Of a stretch of DNA of 8,222 bases, positions 1 through 6,576 are shown piece by piece (the stretch's first letter is position 1; each line of letters begins with the position of its first letter). Made by a program: the position numbers and the translations under genes. The notes beneath the pieces were generated by a model that saw only the letters and a list, made by a program, of their open reading frames with translations, was not told the DNA's origin and did no database searches. The DNA comes from Actinomycetota bacterium (GTDB taxonomy: Bacteria > Actinomycetota > Actinomycetes > Nanopelagicales > Nanopelagicaceae), in assembly GCA_947463335.1 (NCBI GenBank), contig CANHRF010000042.1, positions 1 through 8,222 of the forward strand. The letters are read 5' to 3'.

Positions 1-1115
1 CCATCCTGCTTTTCTCTGATTACCTACATCTGCTCTTATCGGGAAAAAGCAAGGTCGCCGCGAAATTCAAAGATCAACACCTCTCTGACATTACATTCTT
101 TGCAAAGGCGGCAAGTAACTCAGACCTCGATGATGTTGATTGGAAGCGATTAACCCATCCAGGATCGATTATCTTCTCTGCGCTTCTGCCACTCCTATTT
201 GATAAAGAAGTGAATTCTCAGAATTTTCTGCGTGCAATTGTCGCTGGCTATCACGGATCTAGCCTCTTTGTGCAAATCCTGCAGCCATCACATTCTCGCA
301 ACTGGCACGCAAGTGCAACTTCCGGAATTTTTGGTGCAACTCTTGCAACTTCAATCTTGCTCGACTTAAGTGCTGAACAGAAAGCTCAAGCGCTTCACTT
401 TGCATCAGCAGCAATTGGAGGCGCAGCTAGCGCTCCTCGTTCACAGAACGGCGCTACCCGCTTTACTCGCATCCACGCAGCGCTAATGGGTTCAATCGCA
501 ACGCTGGAAGCGGCAGAGTCATCACCGGCACCGTTATATATTGTTGATGGACCAGGTGGGTTAAGTGAACGTTTTGGTGTGGTTGATGAAATTCCAAATA
601 CAAATCCAAAAGATGCGCTGCATCAGATTTCAATTCGCTACTTTCCTTACAGCGGTTTCTCACATAACGCACTTGAGAAACTTGAGGCTTATCTCCCCCT
701 TGATCCAGGTTCGGTGAAATCAATTGAATTACAGCTACACGAGCCGCTCTTTACGCTTATCGGATCTAGCGAAAAGGGTCCCTGGTGGGATCTCGCAGCA
801 GCAATTTCTAACACGATTGCAAATGGCGATCCATTTGATTCTAGAACCGCGGCACTTAACGCCGAAGTAAAAATTCAGAAAAGCGAAGCAACAACTTCAT
901 CAGCGAAAATTAAACTAACGGATAGCGAAATTTCCTTTAACTTTGGAATCCAAGACCGAATCGGGATAGAAGCTATCGATTTGCCACGTGTGAAGCGGAA
1001 ATGGTCAACTCTTTACAGTCAAAGCGATGAGCTGACCGAGATCGCTAGCCAGATTATTGATGGTTCAGAGAGCGCGATTGCGCGACTTAAATCTCTTATT
1101 CAGGCAGTTGGCTGA
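1..1115 (+). CDS. MmgE/PrpD family protein, 5' end outside the window
   Basis: This is the C-terminal part (about 370 residues) of an MmgE/PrpD-family enzyme; full-length members have about 450. The frame is open from position 3, so the GTG at 210 is internal, and the stop is TGA at 1113-1115. Visible family hallmarks are HPGS near 153-164, the NWHASATSGIFGA block (His codon 306-308), FTRIHAAL (462-485), GPGGLSERFG, and YSGFSHNALE (His codon 663-665). The family includes 2-methylcitrate dehydratase, cis-aconitate decarboxylase and iminodisuccinate epimerase, so the reaction cannot be named. By hand alignment, the Lys of the usual TKxxH motif is replaced by Thr (codon 465-467). The gene meets the deacylase pair tail to tail and overlaps it by 20 bases. 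The family call is firm; the substrate is unknown. Confidence 0.9.
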   Translation, partial: ILLFSDYLHLLLSGKSKVAAKFKDQHLSDITFFAKAASNSDLDDVDWKRLTHPGSIIFSALLPLLFDKEVNSQNFLRAIVAGYHGSSLFVQILQPSHSRNWHASATSGIFGATLATSILLDLSAEQKAQALHFASAAIGGAASAPRSQNGATRFTRIHAALMGSIATLEAAESSPAPLYIVDGPGGLSERFGVVDEIPNTNPKDALHQISIRYFPYSGFSHNALEKLEAYLPLDPGSVKSIELQLHEPLFTLIGSSEKGPWWDLAAAISNTIANGDPFDSRTAALNAEVKIQKSEATTSSAKIKLTDSEISFNFGIQDRIGIEAIDLPRVKRKWSTLYSQSDELTEIASQIIDGSESAIARLKSLIQAVG

Positions 1116-2139
1116 GATCGCTGTAACTGTCGCCGATTAACATCAGGCAATCTCCACGCTTAACGCGTGGATAACCACGAATTACACCAATCGTTCCGGA
1201 GCGCCCGGCGTGAACCAAGTGTGGTTTCCGGTCTGCAGAATCTGGGAAGTGAATCGCTCCAATTACTTCGCCCTTTTCTACCCGCTCTCCAAGTCTCTTC
1301 TTATTCTGGTAAATACCTTCTTCTTCAGCCCAGTGATAGGTAGCGCTGCCACGCATATCTATAAACTCACGATTTTCGATCTTTAATTGGTGATCATAAC
1401 TTTCGCTTAAGAAATCTGGCTTTAATAATCCAACGCTCTTTAGCGCAGAGATTAAAGCGGCACGAGTGATCCGATTGCTGGATGCGGTAGTTACCCCCGA
1501 TCCACCAAATTCTCCGGTGAATAGTGACTTACCGAGACTTGCTACATAGCCAGGTAGTAGTGATTGCTCATTGGTTCCTGGGTGAGCTGGGAAGATTAAT
1601 GAGTAACGGGTATTCCATCCATTTAAGTTCTTCATCAAATCGCTTCGATATTTCTTATCAGTGCTCCAAGTCGCAGTAGCGCTCTCGAGGAAGTGATGTC
1701 CTCTTCCGCCGCTATGGATATCGATCACAACATCAACGCGAGGAATCAGTTCTGTCGCCAAATAGTGGGCAATTTTCTCTGGAATCCGCCCATTTTCATC
1801 GCCCGGAAAGATGCGATTGAAATTGGTGTTATCTGCCCAGAGCCGAGTGCTGGCAAAACTTGCGGGATATGAAACAGATGGAATCGCAATCAACTCTCCT
1901 GCAATGTCTCCAACGTTAAGTTCACGCATTAAATTAGCGATCGCAAATTGACCTTCATATTCATCGCCGTGATTTCCGCCAATGATTAAGACCTTTGGTC
2001 CTGGTCCTGAATTAATGGAATGAATTGGTAAATTGAAGATCGCCCAACCGCTGGTATTTGTGGAATCTCCTGCGCGCAGGTATCCAGATTCCTTGCCGCG
2101 CTTATCGAAGTCGATTGAGGATGAAACTGTTCCGCTCAT
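1096..2139 (-). CDS. Succinylglutamate desuccinylase/aspartoacylase family deacylase (second of tandem pair)
   Basis: Predicted 347-residue cytosolic zinc-dependent amidohydrolase of the AstE/AspA (M14-like) family, which cleaves N-acyl groups from amino acids. Visible residues are GGNHGDE (zinc ligands His57 and Glu60), NFNRIFPG (106-113), VIDIHSGG (third zinc ligand His142), and FTGEFGGSG (probable catalytic Glu210). The C-terminal half, with AGRSGTIGVIRGYPRVKRGD near 311-330, resembles the beta domain of DoeB-like members. The frame is open up to 2208, but ATG 2139 is preferred: its TGA-overlapping ATGA links it to the preceding gene, and MSG followed by SGYLRAGDSTN aligns with the start of the paralogue. 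A purine-rich AGAAAAGAG lies just upstream. It is probably cotranscribed with, and translationally coupled to, its paralogue. DoeB-type N-acetyl-diaminobutyrate deacetylase is one possible activity, unproven. Confidence 0.88.
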   Translation of the reverse strand: MSGTVSSSIDFDKRGKESGYLRAGDSTNTSGWAIFNLPIHSINSGPGPKVLIIGGNHGDEYEGQFAIANLMRELNVGDIAGELIAIPSVSYPASFASTRLWADNTNFNRIFPGDENGRIPEKIAHYLATELIPRVDVVIDIHSGGRGHHFLESATATWSTDKKYRSDLMKNLNGWNTRYSLIFPAHPGTNEQSLLPGYVASLGKSLFTGEFGGSGVTTASSNRITRAALISALKSVGLLKPDFLSESYDHQLKIENREFIDMRGSATYHWAEEEGIYQNKKRLGERVEKGEVIGAIHFPDSADRKPHLVHAGRSGTIGVIRGYPRVKRGDCLMLIGDSYSDLSQLPE

Positions 2140-3218
2140 CGCGCGCTCTTTTCTGTTAACGACTTTTCGAAGGATTCTAGATCTGGGAAGAGTTCGCCGA
2201 TTTGGCAAACCACATCTCCAGTTGTTACCGGTGAATATCCTCGAACAAGTGCCACTGTTCCGCTGCGGCTTGCTCGCACTTCTACGACTTTATTATCGGC
2301 GTTCTTAAAGTCGTGAATTAAACCGACGAGATCTCCGGCTTTGACTTGCTGATGTAGATCAACTCGATTCTCATAAATCCCATCCACGGAGGCGCTTGCA
2401 AATGAAATTGAATAATCGCGAGAATCAATGATTTTTCCAGCTTTATCTATCGAATCTGCGTAAACAGTTGAGGCGACATCTGCTCCTACATAAACACCCA
2501 TACCGCGCAGGTAGTTTTCCAGGCCGCTACTAATTACCGCCATGGATTGCGCTGTGGTGACTCCAGAACCGCCAAATTCGCCCGTTGCGACTGCTTTACC
2601 CTGTCGGACTACATCGCCTGGGAGCAGCGAGTCTGGGTTGGTAGATGGCTGTTCTCCGCCAAGCAGAGTGAATTCGCTCTTACACATAAGCGCCTGTCGG
2701 AGCATCTCTGTGCGCAGCTCTAAATTTGAAACCCAGACCATCGTGATACTTGGAATGAAGTGCATGCTTCGTCCACCGCTGTGCATATCAATGACTGAAT
2801 CACAGGTGGGAAATAGATCATTTGAAAGAAAAAACGCGAGTTTTTCTGCGATTGTTCCATCTACTTTTCCAGGAAATACCCGGTTGAAGTTCTGACCATT
2901 TGGCCAAAGCCGAGTGCCAGCTGAAGATGCCAGACCAGATAACACCGGAATTATTAAAACTTCACCTTTTACATCTGCAACTTCTAAGCGACGTGCAAGA
3001 TCTAAGGCGGCAATCTGTCCTTCGTACTCATCGCCGTGGTTTCCGGCAAGTACCAATACCCGCGGCCCGCTACCGTTTTTAACTGAAGTAATGGGTACGC
3101 AGTGATGTGCCCAGCCACTATTGTTGGTGGAGTCACCAATCTTGATGTAGCCGCTGCGCTTTCCTACAAAATCACTTGAAGTGTCGAGATCAAAGGTGCA
3201 ATTGGCAGTGAGTGACAT
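2136..3218 (-). CDS. Succinylglutamate desuccinylase/aspartoacylase family deacylase (first of tandem pair)
   Basis: Predicted 360-residue zinc-dependent deacylase and paralogue of the gene that follows it. Zinc ligands appear in AGNHGDE (His61, Glu64) and VIDMHSGG (His146); the probable catalytic acid is Glu214 in ATGEFGGSG. NFNRVFPG (111-117) is the substrate-binding Asn-Arg segment seen in AstE/DoeB relatives. From SGY to GQ at the N-terminal end of both proteins, about 30 of 47 residues are identical by hand alignment, so the pair looks like a tandem duplication with later divergence. The start ATG at 3218-3216 has no clear Shine-Dalgarno sequence (leader ATCACTAACCTTTAGCC), so initiation may be weak or near-leaderless. 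Its TGA overlaps the next ATG by 4 bases. The gene is transcribed divergently from the RidA-like gene. No signal peptide is seen, so it is likely cytosolic. The acyl group and amine are unknown. Confidence 0.88.
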   Translation of the reverse strand: MSLTANCTFDLDTSSDFVGKRSGYIKIGDSTNNSGWAHHCVPITSVKNGSGPRVLVLAGNHGDEYEGQIAALDLARRLEVADVKGEVLIIPVLSGLASSAGTRLWPNGQNFNRVFPGKVDGTIAEKLAFFLSNDLFPTCDSVIDMHSGGRSMHFIPSITMVWVSNLELRTEMLRQALMCKSEFTLLGGEQPSTNPDSLLPGDVVRQGKAVATGEFGGSGVTTAQSMAVISSGLENYLRGMGVYVGADVASTVYADSIDKAGKIIDSRDYSISFASASVDGIYENRVDLHQQVKAGDLVGLIHDFKNADNKVVEVRASRSGTVALVRGYSPVTTGDVVCQIGELFPDLESFEKSLTEKSAR

Positions 3219-3302
3219 GGCTAAAGGTTAGTGATTTTTCAAGCAAATTAAAATGCTTTTTTAAATAATTTTCATCACCTTAAACTCCGTTTATGAAATT
3301 CA

Positions 3303-3331
3303 TTGACCTCAAATTGCACAACTGTTAGGCT
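3303..3331 (+). promoter_or_regulatory. Predicted sigma-70-type promoter for the ridA-like operon
   Basis: TTGACC (3303-3308) and TAGGCT (3326-3331) are separated by exactly 17 bases. The first matches five of six bases of the TTGACA -35 consensus, and the second fits the TAnnnT -10 pattern frequent in actinobacterial housekeeping promoters. Transcription would begin near 3338, about 60 bases before the ATG at 3397. The two-part match at ideal spacing and the position in front of a four-gene run support it. Confidence 0.6.
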
Positions 3332-3354
3332 GAGATATCAGTCATTTTCGCCAT

Positions 3355-3377
3355 ATTTGAGCCTCAAAGGCTCAAAT
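3355..3377 (+). repeat. Perfect 9-bp inverted repeat in the ridA-like leader
   Basis: Arm ATTTGAGCC (3355-3363) pairs perfectly with GGCTCAAAT (3369-3377) across a 5-base TCAAA spacer. It lies downstream of the predicted transcription start and 8 bases before the GGGAG ribosome-binding site. It could be an operator for a dimeric repressor (GntR, LacI or TetR style) or an mRNA hairpin affecting translation or early termination. No long U tract follows, so a simple terminator is less likely. The repeat itself is certain; its role is inferred. Confidence 0.75.
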
Positions 3378-3385
3378 TTCTGAAT

Positions 3386-3390
3386 GGGAG
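3386..3390 (+). promoter_or_regulatory. Ribosome-binding site of the ridA-like gene
   Basis: GGGAG lies 6 bases before ATG 3397 and is a good Shine-Dalgarno match that fixes the start codon. It sits 8 bases after the leader hairpin, so a bound repressor or folded hairpin could affect ribosome access. Confidence 0.7.
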
Positions 3391-3396
3391 TTTGTT

Positions 3397-3789
3397 ATGG
3401 GAGAAGTCAGGCGCGTCGATGGAAATCGCCCTTGGGCACCGATTGTTGGTTATTCCAGAGCGGTAAGAATTGGAAATCTCATCGAAGTTGCTGGAACAAG
3501 TTCCACCACGCGAGATGGCAAAGTTATGTTCCCAAATGACGCATACGGCCAAACAAAATATATTTTCGAAGAGATTGAAAGAGCTGTGCACGAGTTAGGT
3601 GCAACTTATAACGATGTTATTCGCACTCGTGTGTATATGACCAACATTGATGATTGGCAGGGAGTTGCCAAAGCACACGGCGAATTTTTTGCAAAAATTC
3701 TTCCAACTTCATCTTTCGTTGAAATTAGTCGCTTAATGCTCCCTGAGCTCTGCATCGAAGTAGAAATGACTCTGTACTTACAAGACTAG
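3397..3789 (+). CDS. RidA/YjgF/YER057c/UK114 family protein lacking the catalytic arginine
   Basis: A 130-residue protein with the full length and layout of the RidA fold: GNLIEVAG (26-33), DAYGQTKYIFEEIERAVHELG (48-68), VIRTRVYMTNIDDW (74-87), and LPTSSFVEISRLMLPELCIEVEMTLYL near the C-terminus. Canonical RidA hydrolyses reactive enamines/imines made by PLP enzymes and uses Arg105 of the E. coli protein (context FPARSCVEV). Here the aligned stretch is LPTSSFVEI, with Ser105 in that place. This points to one of the Rid subfamilies without the arginine, which are not expected to have classic 2-aminoacrylate deaminase activity and often sit in catabolic operons. It is the first gene of a plus-strand run, followed 49 bases later by an SDR. 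The family call is firm; the reaction is unknown. Confidence 0.92.
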   Translation: MGEVRRVDGNRPWAPIVGYSRAVRIGNLIEVAGTSSTTRDGKVMFPNDAYGQTKYIFEEIERAVHELGATYNDVIRTRVYMTNIDDWQGVAKAHGEFFAKILPTSSFVEISRLMLPELCIEVEMTLYLQD

Positions 3790-3838
3790 TTTTTCAGCCC
3801 ATCAATTCCTACAACCTAGATTTAGAAATCGGAGAGAA

Positions 3839-4621
3839 ATGAATCGCAGAGATATAGAACACGACACAGTTGTAGTAACCGGTGGCACTAGCGGCCTCGG
3901 TTTCTCCTGTGCGCAACGCGCAATGCGCGATTGGCCAGATCTACATGCAGCCCTGCTAGATATGAAAGAGGGACGCATTGAAGAGTTAGAGAAAGAGTTC
4001 GGCAAAGATCGCGTTAAGTTCTTCAAGACAGATGTCACCGATTACCAAAATGTTCAAGATTCATTTAAAGGTGCCCTTGATTGGCGCGGTGGATTCTCGG
4101 CTTTAATTGCAGCCGCGGGATATGCCACAAATAAATCAAGTATTGAAACAACTCCAGAAGAATGGAGAGCGATGATCTCTTGCCATCTAGATGGCACCTT
4201 CTTCGCAAACCAAGCTGCTGGACGTTTCTGGATAAAGAGCGGTCGCCCTGGCGCAATCGTTAACTTCTCATCCGTTTCGCATATCTTTGGCTGGCCACGT
4301 CGCGTTTCTTACGCTGCGGCTAAGGCTGGAATCGATTCGATCACTCGCACTCTTGCGGTGGAATGGGCTGAGTTCGGTATCCGCGTAAATGCTGTCGTAC
4401 CGGGCTATATCAATACCCCGCTGTTGGAAGAAGGCCTAAGGTCAGGCAGAGTTGATCCATCAATTAGAGAAATGCACGCAATGGAGCGCTTTGGTGAGGC
4501 TGAAGAAATTGCCGCCGGTGTTAAATTCTTGTTATCTAACGATGCTAGTTATATAACTGGTGAAATGCTAACAATTGATGGCGGATTTACTCCTCGCAGA
4601 ATTCCGTGGAATCGTGATTGA
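3839..4621 (+). CDS. SDR family NAD(P)-dependent oxidoreductase (first of two)
   Basis: A 260-residue classical short-chain dehydrogenase/reductase. The Rossmann glycine motif is TGGTSGLG (14-21). Asp41 at the end of the second beta strand favours NAD over NADP. Further marks are DV at 65-66, AAAG (91-94) in place of the usual NNAG, catalytic Ser145, Tyr158 and Lys162 (SYAAAK), PG at 188-189, and a C-terminal ITGEMLTIDGG. The position usually held by the tetrad Asn is His116 (CHLDGTF), which also occurs in other SDRs. GGAGAG at 3831-3836 supports ATG 3839. It probably oxidises a hydroxyl group of the pathway intermediate. Its 3' end overlaps the start of the enolase-superfamily gene, implying coupled translation. 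SDR substrate specificity cannot be read from sequence. Confidence 0.93.
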   Translation: MNRRDIEHDTVVVTGGTSGLGFSCAQRAMRDWPDLHAALLDMKEGRIEELEKEFGKDRVKFFKTDVTDYQNVQDSFKGALDWRGGFSALIAAAGYATNKSSIETTPEEWRAMISCHLDGTFFANQAAGRFWIKSGRPGAIVNFSSVSHIFGWPRRVSYAAAKAGIDSITRTLAVEWAEFGIRVNAVVPGYINTPLLEEGLRSGRVDPSIREMHAMERFGEAEEIAAGVKFLLSNDASYITGEMLTIDGGFTPRRIPWNRD

Positions 4622-5756
4622 CGCACTCGCGCTTGGAAAAGGCGCAATCCCAAAGGTTAAGAGCGTCTCGGCTCGCCGAATTACTCTAAATCTTCCAGAA
4701 CCAGTTATTCTCGGCCAATATGTAATCCGTTCTCGCGGATTTACTGTTGTCACTGTGGAACTTGCAGATGGAAGCAAGGGACAAGCTTTCGGACTTGATC
4801 GCGGCTTACCCGTTGCTGACATTGTAAATACGCTGATTGCAGAGCCATATAAAGAGATCTTTGATGGCGATCCAATCAATACCTTCGATGCCATTATGCG
4901 ACGGATGAGTGCACCACTCTCATCCGGTGCATCACTTCGTGGACTCTCTCTTGTTGACCTAGCCGCGCACGATGCGGTTGCGCGCCATAAAGGCGTAACT
5001 GTCGTAGAAAGTTTTGGAAAGAAAGATAAAGAACATCCAAAGTGGGCAGTTGTCGGCTATCCACCATCGCGCGGACCTGAAGATATTGCGTGGGAAGTTG
5101 AAGCTGCAGTTGCCGCTGGCGCTGTTGGCGTGAAGTTACCTGTCGGCGCTAATCCAAAAATGACTCGCGAACGGCTTGAAGCTGCGCTGGCAACTGGACT
5201 CTGCCCCGTCTCGACTGATCTCGCTTGGTCTTGTCGCACGGCAAAAGAGGCTTATGAAGTTGTTAAGGGCTTAGATCTTGCTTGGGTTGAAGATCCATTT
5301 ATCCCAGGAAGCATCGCGGAGTTAGTTGAATTCCGTCGCCTACTTGATGTTCCACTTTCAAGTGGTGATGACGAGACTCATCTCTATCACCCACAAGCAT
5401 TTATTGAAACTGGTGCACTTGATATGTTGCGAATTGATACAACCTGCCAAGGCGGCTTATCTCGGATGGTCTTGCTAAATGAGTACATGGCCAAGAGCAA
5501 GCTAGAGATTTCTTGGCATGTTTTTGATGCAATCCATCACCAGGTTGCTTCCATCATTGATTCGCCAACCTTCTCAGTCGAATACTCCGCACCAGGTGCC
5601 AGCGTTGATCCACTAGCTGAAATGATTGTAGATCGTCGTGAATCTGGCCATACGCACGATGGCAAAGGATTTAGATTGGCAGTACCTGATCTACCGGATC
5701 TATCAGATGCGCTAGCCGGACCACCGCGTTGGACTAGCCAAATAACATCAATCTAA
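4614..5756 (+). CDS. Mandelate racemase/muconate lactonizing enzyme family (enolase superfamily) protein
   Basis: Predicted 380-residue Mg2+-dependent enzyme that abstracts the alpha proton of a carboxylate, as in sugar-acid dehydratases and racemases/epimerases. The N-terminal capping domain begins near KVKSVSARRITLNLPEP and is followed by the barrel. Metal ligands appear as Asp202 (STDLAWS), Glu226 (WVEDPF) and an acid of SSGDDETH (Asp252 or Asp253). Asp275 (RIDTTCQGG) and His302 (SWHVF) form the Asp-His dyad of the mandelate racemase subgroup. The usual KxK on strand 2 reads K174-L-P (VKLPVG), so the second lysine is lost. The start is uncertain: GTG 4614 gives an 8-base overlap with the upstream SDR and a weak GGA site, while ATG 4578 or TTG 4575 would overlap it by 44 to 47 bases. 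It lies between two SDRs, consistent with an oxidation-dehydration route. Confidence 0.87.
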   Translation: MIDALALGKGAIPKVKSVSARRITLNLPEPVILGQYVIRSRGFTVVTVELADGSKGQAFGLDRGLPVADIVNTLIAEPYKEIFDGDPINTFDAIMRRMSAPLSSGASLRGLSLVDLAAHDAVARHKGVTVVESFGKKDKEHPKWAVVGYPPSRGPEDIAWEVEAAVAAGAVGVKLPVGANPKMTRERLEAALATGLCPVSTDLAWSCRTAKEAYEVVKGLDLAWVEDPFIPGSIAELVEFRRLLDVPLSSGDDETHLYHPQAFIETGALDMLRIDTTCQGGLSRMVLLNEYMAKSKLEISWHVFDAIHHQVASIIDSPTFSVEYSAPGASVDPLAEMIVDRRESGHTHDGKGFRLAVPDLPDLSDALAGPPRWTSQITSI

Positions 5757-5798
5757 CCAAGCACATCAATCAGACAAAGCATTGCGTGAGGAAGTTAA

Positions 5799-6560
5799 AT
5801 GAGTAGTAAAGCCCCCGTAGTACTCATTACCGGTAGCGCCCACGGCATTGGTTTTGCGACTGCGCAAAAGTTCTTTGCCAATGGCTACACCGTTGCCGTA
5901 GCTGACCTTGATGAGAGCGATATTCAAACCGCACTCAAAGAGTTAGATAGCAAGGGCGATCGCAGTATCGGATTGAAGATGGATGTGACTTCGCGCCAAG
6001 ATATCGAGGAAGGCGTTGCAAAGATCATCGCTGAATTCGGTCGCCTTGATGTCCTCGTAAATAACGCTGGGAATTTTCGCCAAGGCGCAACCGATACCTA
6101 CACCGATAGCGATTGGGATCAGATCACTTCTGTGCACTTAGATGGTGCATTTAAAGCATCACAGATCGCCTATCCGCACCTTAAGAAATCCCCTGCCGGA
6201 GCGATCGTGTCGATCTCATCTATCGCCGCGCACGTCGGTCTGCCAAAGCGCACTTCCTATAGCGTCTCTAAAGCGGGCATTGAGGCGCTGACTAGAACAC
6301 TTGCAGTCGAATGGGCTAGTGATGGAATAAGAATTAATGCCGTCGCGCCAGGCTTTACTGAAAGTCGTTGGTGGCAGGATCTTCAAGATAGAGGACTCAC
6401 TAGTCCAGAAAAGTTACTAGCGGCGATCCCACTTAGACGCCTTGGAAAGATGAGTGAACAAGCAGCAGCAGTTTATTTCCTCGCCTCTGCTGAAGCATCA
6501 TTTATTACTGGGCAAACTCTTATCGTCGATGGTGGAACCACCATTGATGTAAGAATCTAA
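5799..6560 (+). CDS. SDR family NAD(P)-dependent oxidoreductase (second of two)
   Basis: A 253-residue classical SDR. It shows TGSAHGIG (11-18), Asp36 after the second strand (NAD preference), MDV (61-63), NNAG (88-91), catalytic Ser141, Tyr154 and Lys158 (SYSVSK), PG (184-185), and ITGQTLIVDGG near the end. Like the first SDR, it has His (His113, SVHLDGAF) at the position of the tetrad Asn. The two SDRs share the active-site framework and GLTRTLAVEWA-like helix (ALTRTLAVEWAS here) but differ elsewhere, so they are distant paralogues likely acting on different intermediates. GAGGA at 5788-5792, 6 bases before ATG 5799, supports the start. The gap from the enolase-superfamily gene is 42 bases, and the gene ends 16 bases from the convergent transporter gene. 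The exact substrate is unknown. Confidence 0.93.
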   Translation: MSSKAPVVLITGSAHGIGFATAQKFFANGYTVAVADLDESDIQTALKELDSKGDRSIGLKMDVTSRQDIEEGVAKIIAEFGRLDVLVNNAGNFRQGATDTYTDSDWDQITSVHLDGAFKASQIAYPHLKKSPAGAIVSISSIAAHVGLPKRTSYSVSKAGIEALTRTLAVEWASDGIRINAVAPGFTESRWWQDLQDRGLTSPEKLLAAIPLRRLGKMSEQAAAVYFLASAEASFITGQTLIVDGGTTIDVRI

Positions 6561-6576
6561 GTAAAAACTATTTAAA

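Larger units (their letters stand above)
3219..3396. promoter_or_regulatory. Divergent intergenic region between deacylase pair and ridA-like operon
   Basis: This 178-base AT-rich spacer must hold the start signals for two divergent transcription units. The plus-strand promoter and leader repeat are listed separately. For the minus strand the best -10 I find is TAAGGT at 3282-3277, with only a poor -35 (TCAATG, 18-base spacer), so that promoter is a weak guess. An imperfect palindrome CTGAGATATCAG (3330-3341) lies between the plus-strand -10 and the expected transcription start, where an operator could sit. A 5-bp AT-rich inverted repeat at 3241-3258 is followed by a T run, but no plus-strand transcript is expected there. 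Confidence 0.6.

Noticed and set aside
2140..2208. 23-residue N-terminal extension of the second deacylase
   Set aside because: It runs through the end of the preceding gene; ATG 2139 forms an ATGA junction and matches the paralogue's N-terminus.
2542..2895. Plus-strand open frame of 117 codons within the first deacylase
   Set aside because: It lies opposite a convincing conserved gene, and its composition is that of a frame shadow.
3241..3258. AAGCA/TGCTT inverted repeat followed by a T run, terminator-like
   Set aside because: The stem is only 5 bp and AT-rich, and no plus-strand gene ends there.
3364..3591. Minus-strand open frame of 75 codons over the ridA-like gene
   Set aside because: It is antisense to a clear RidA-family gene and shows no recognisable protein features.
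6561..6576. Possible bidirectional terminator between the second SDR and the transporter gene
   Set aside because: The 16-base gap and its flanks are AT-rich without any GC stem that I can find.
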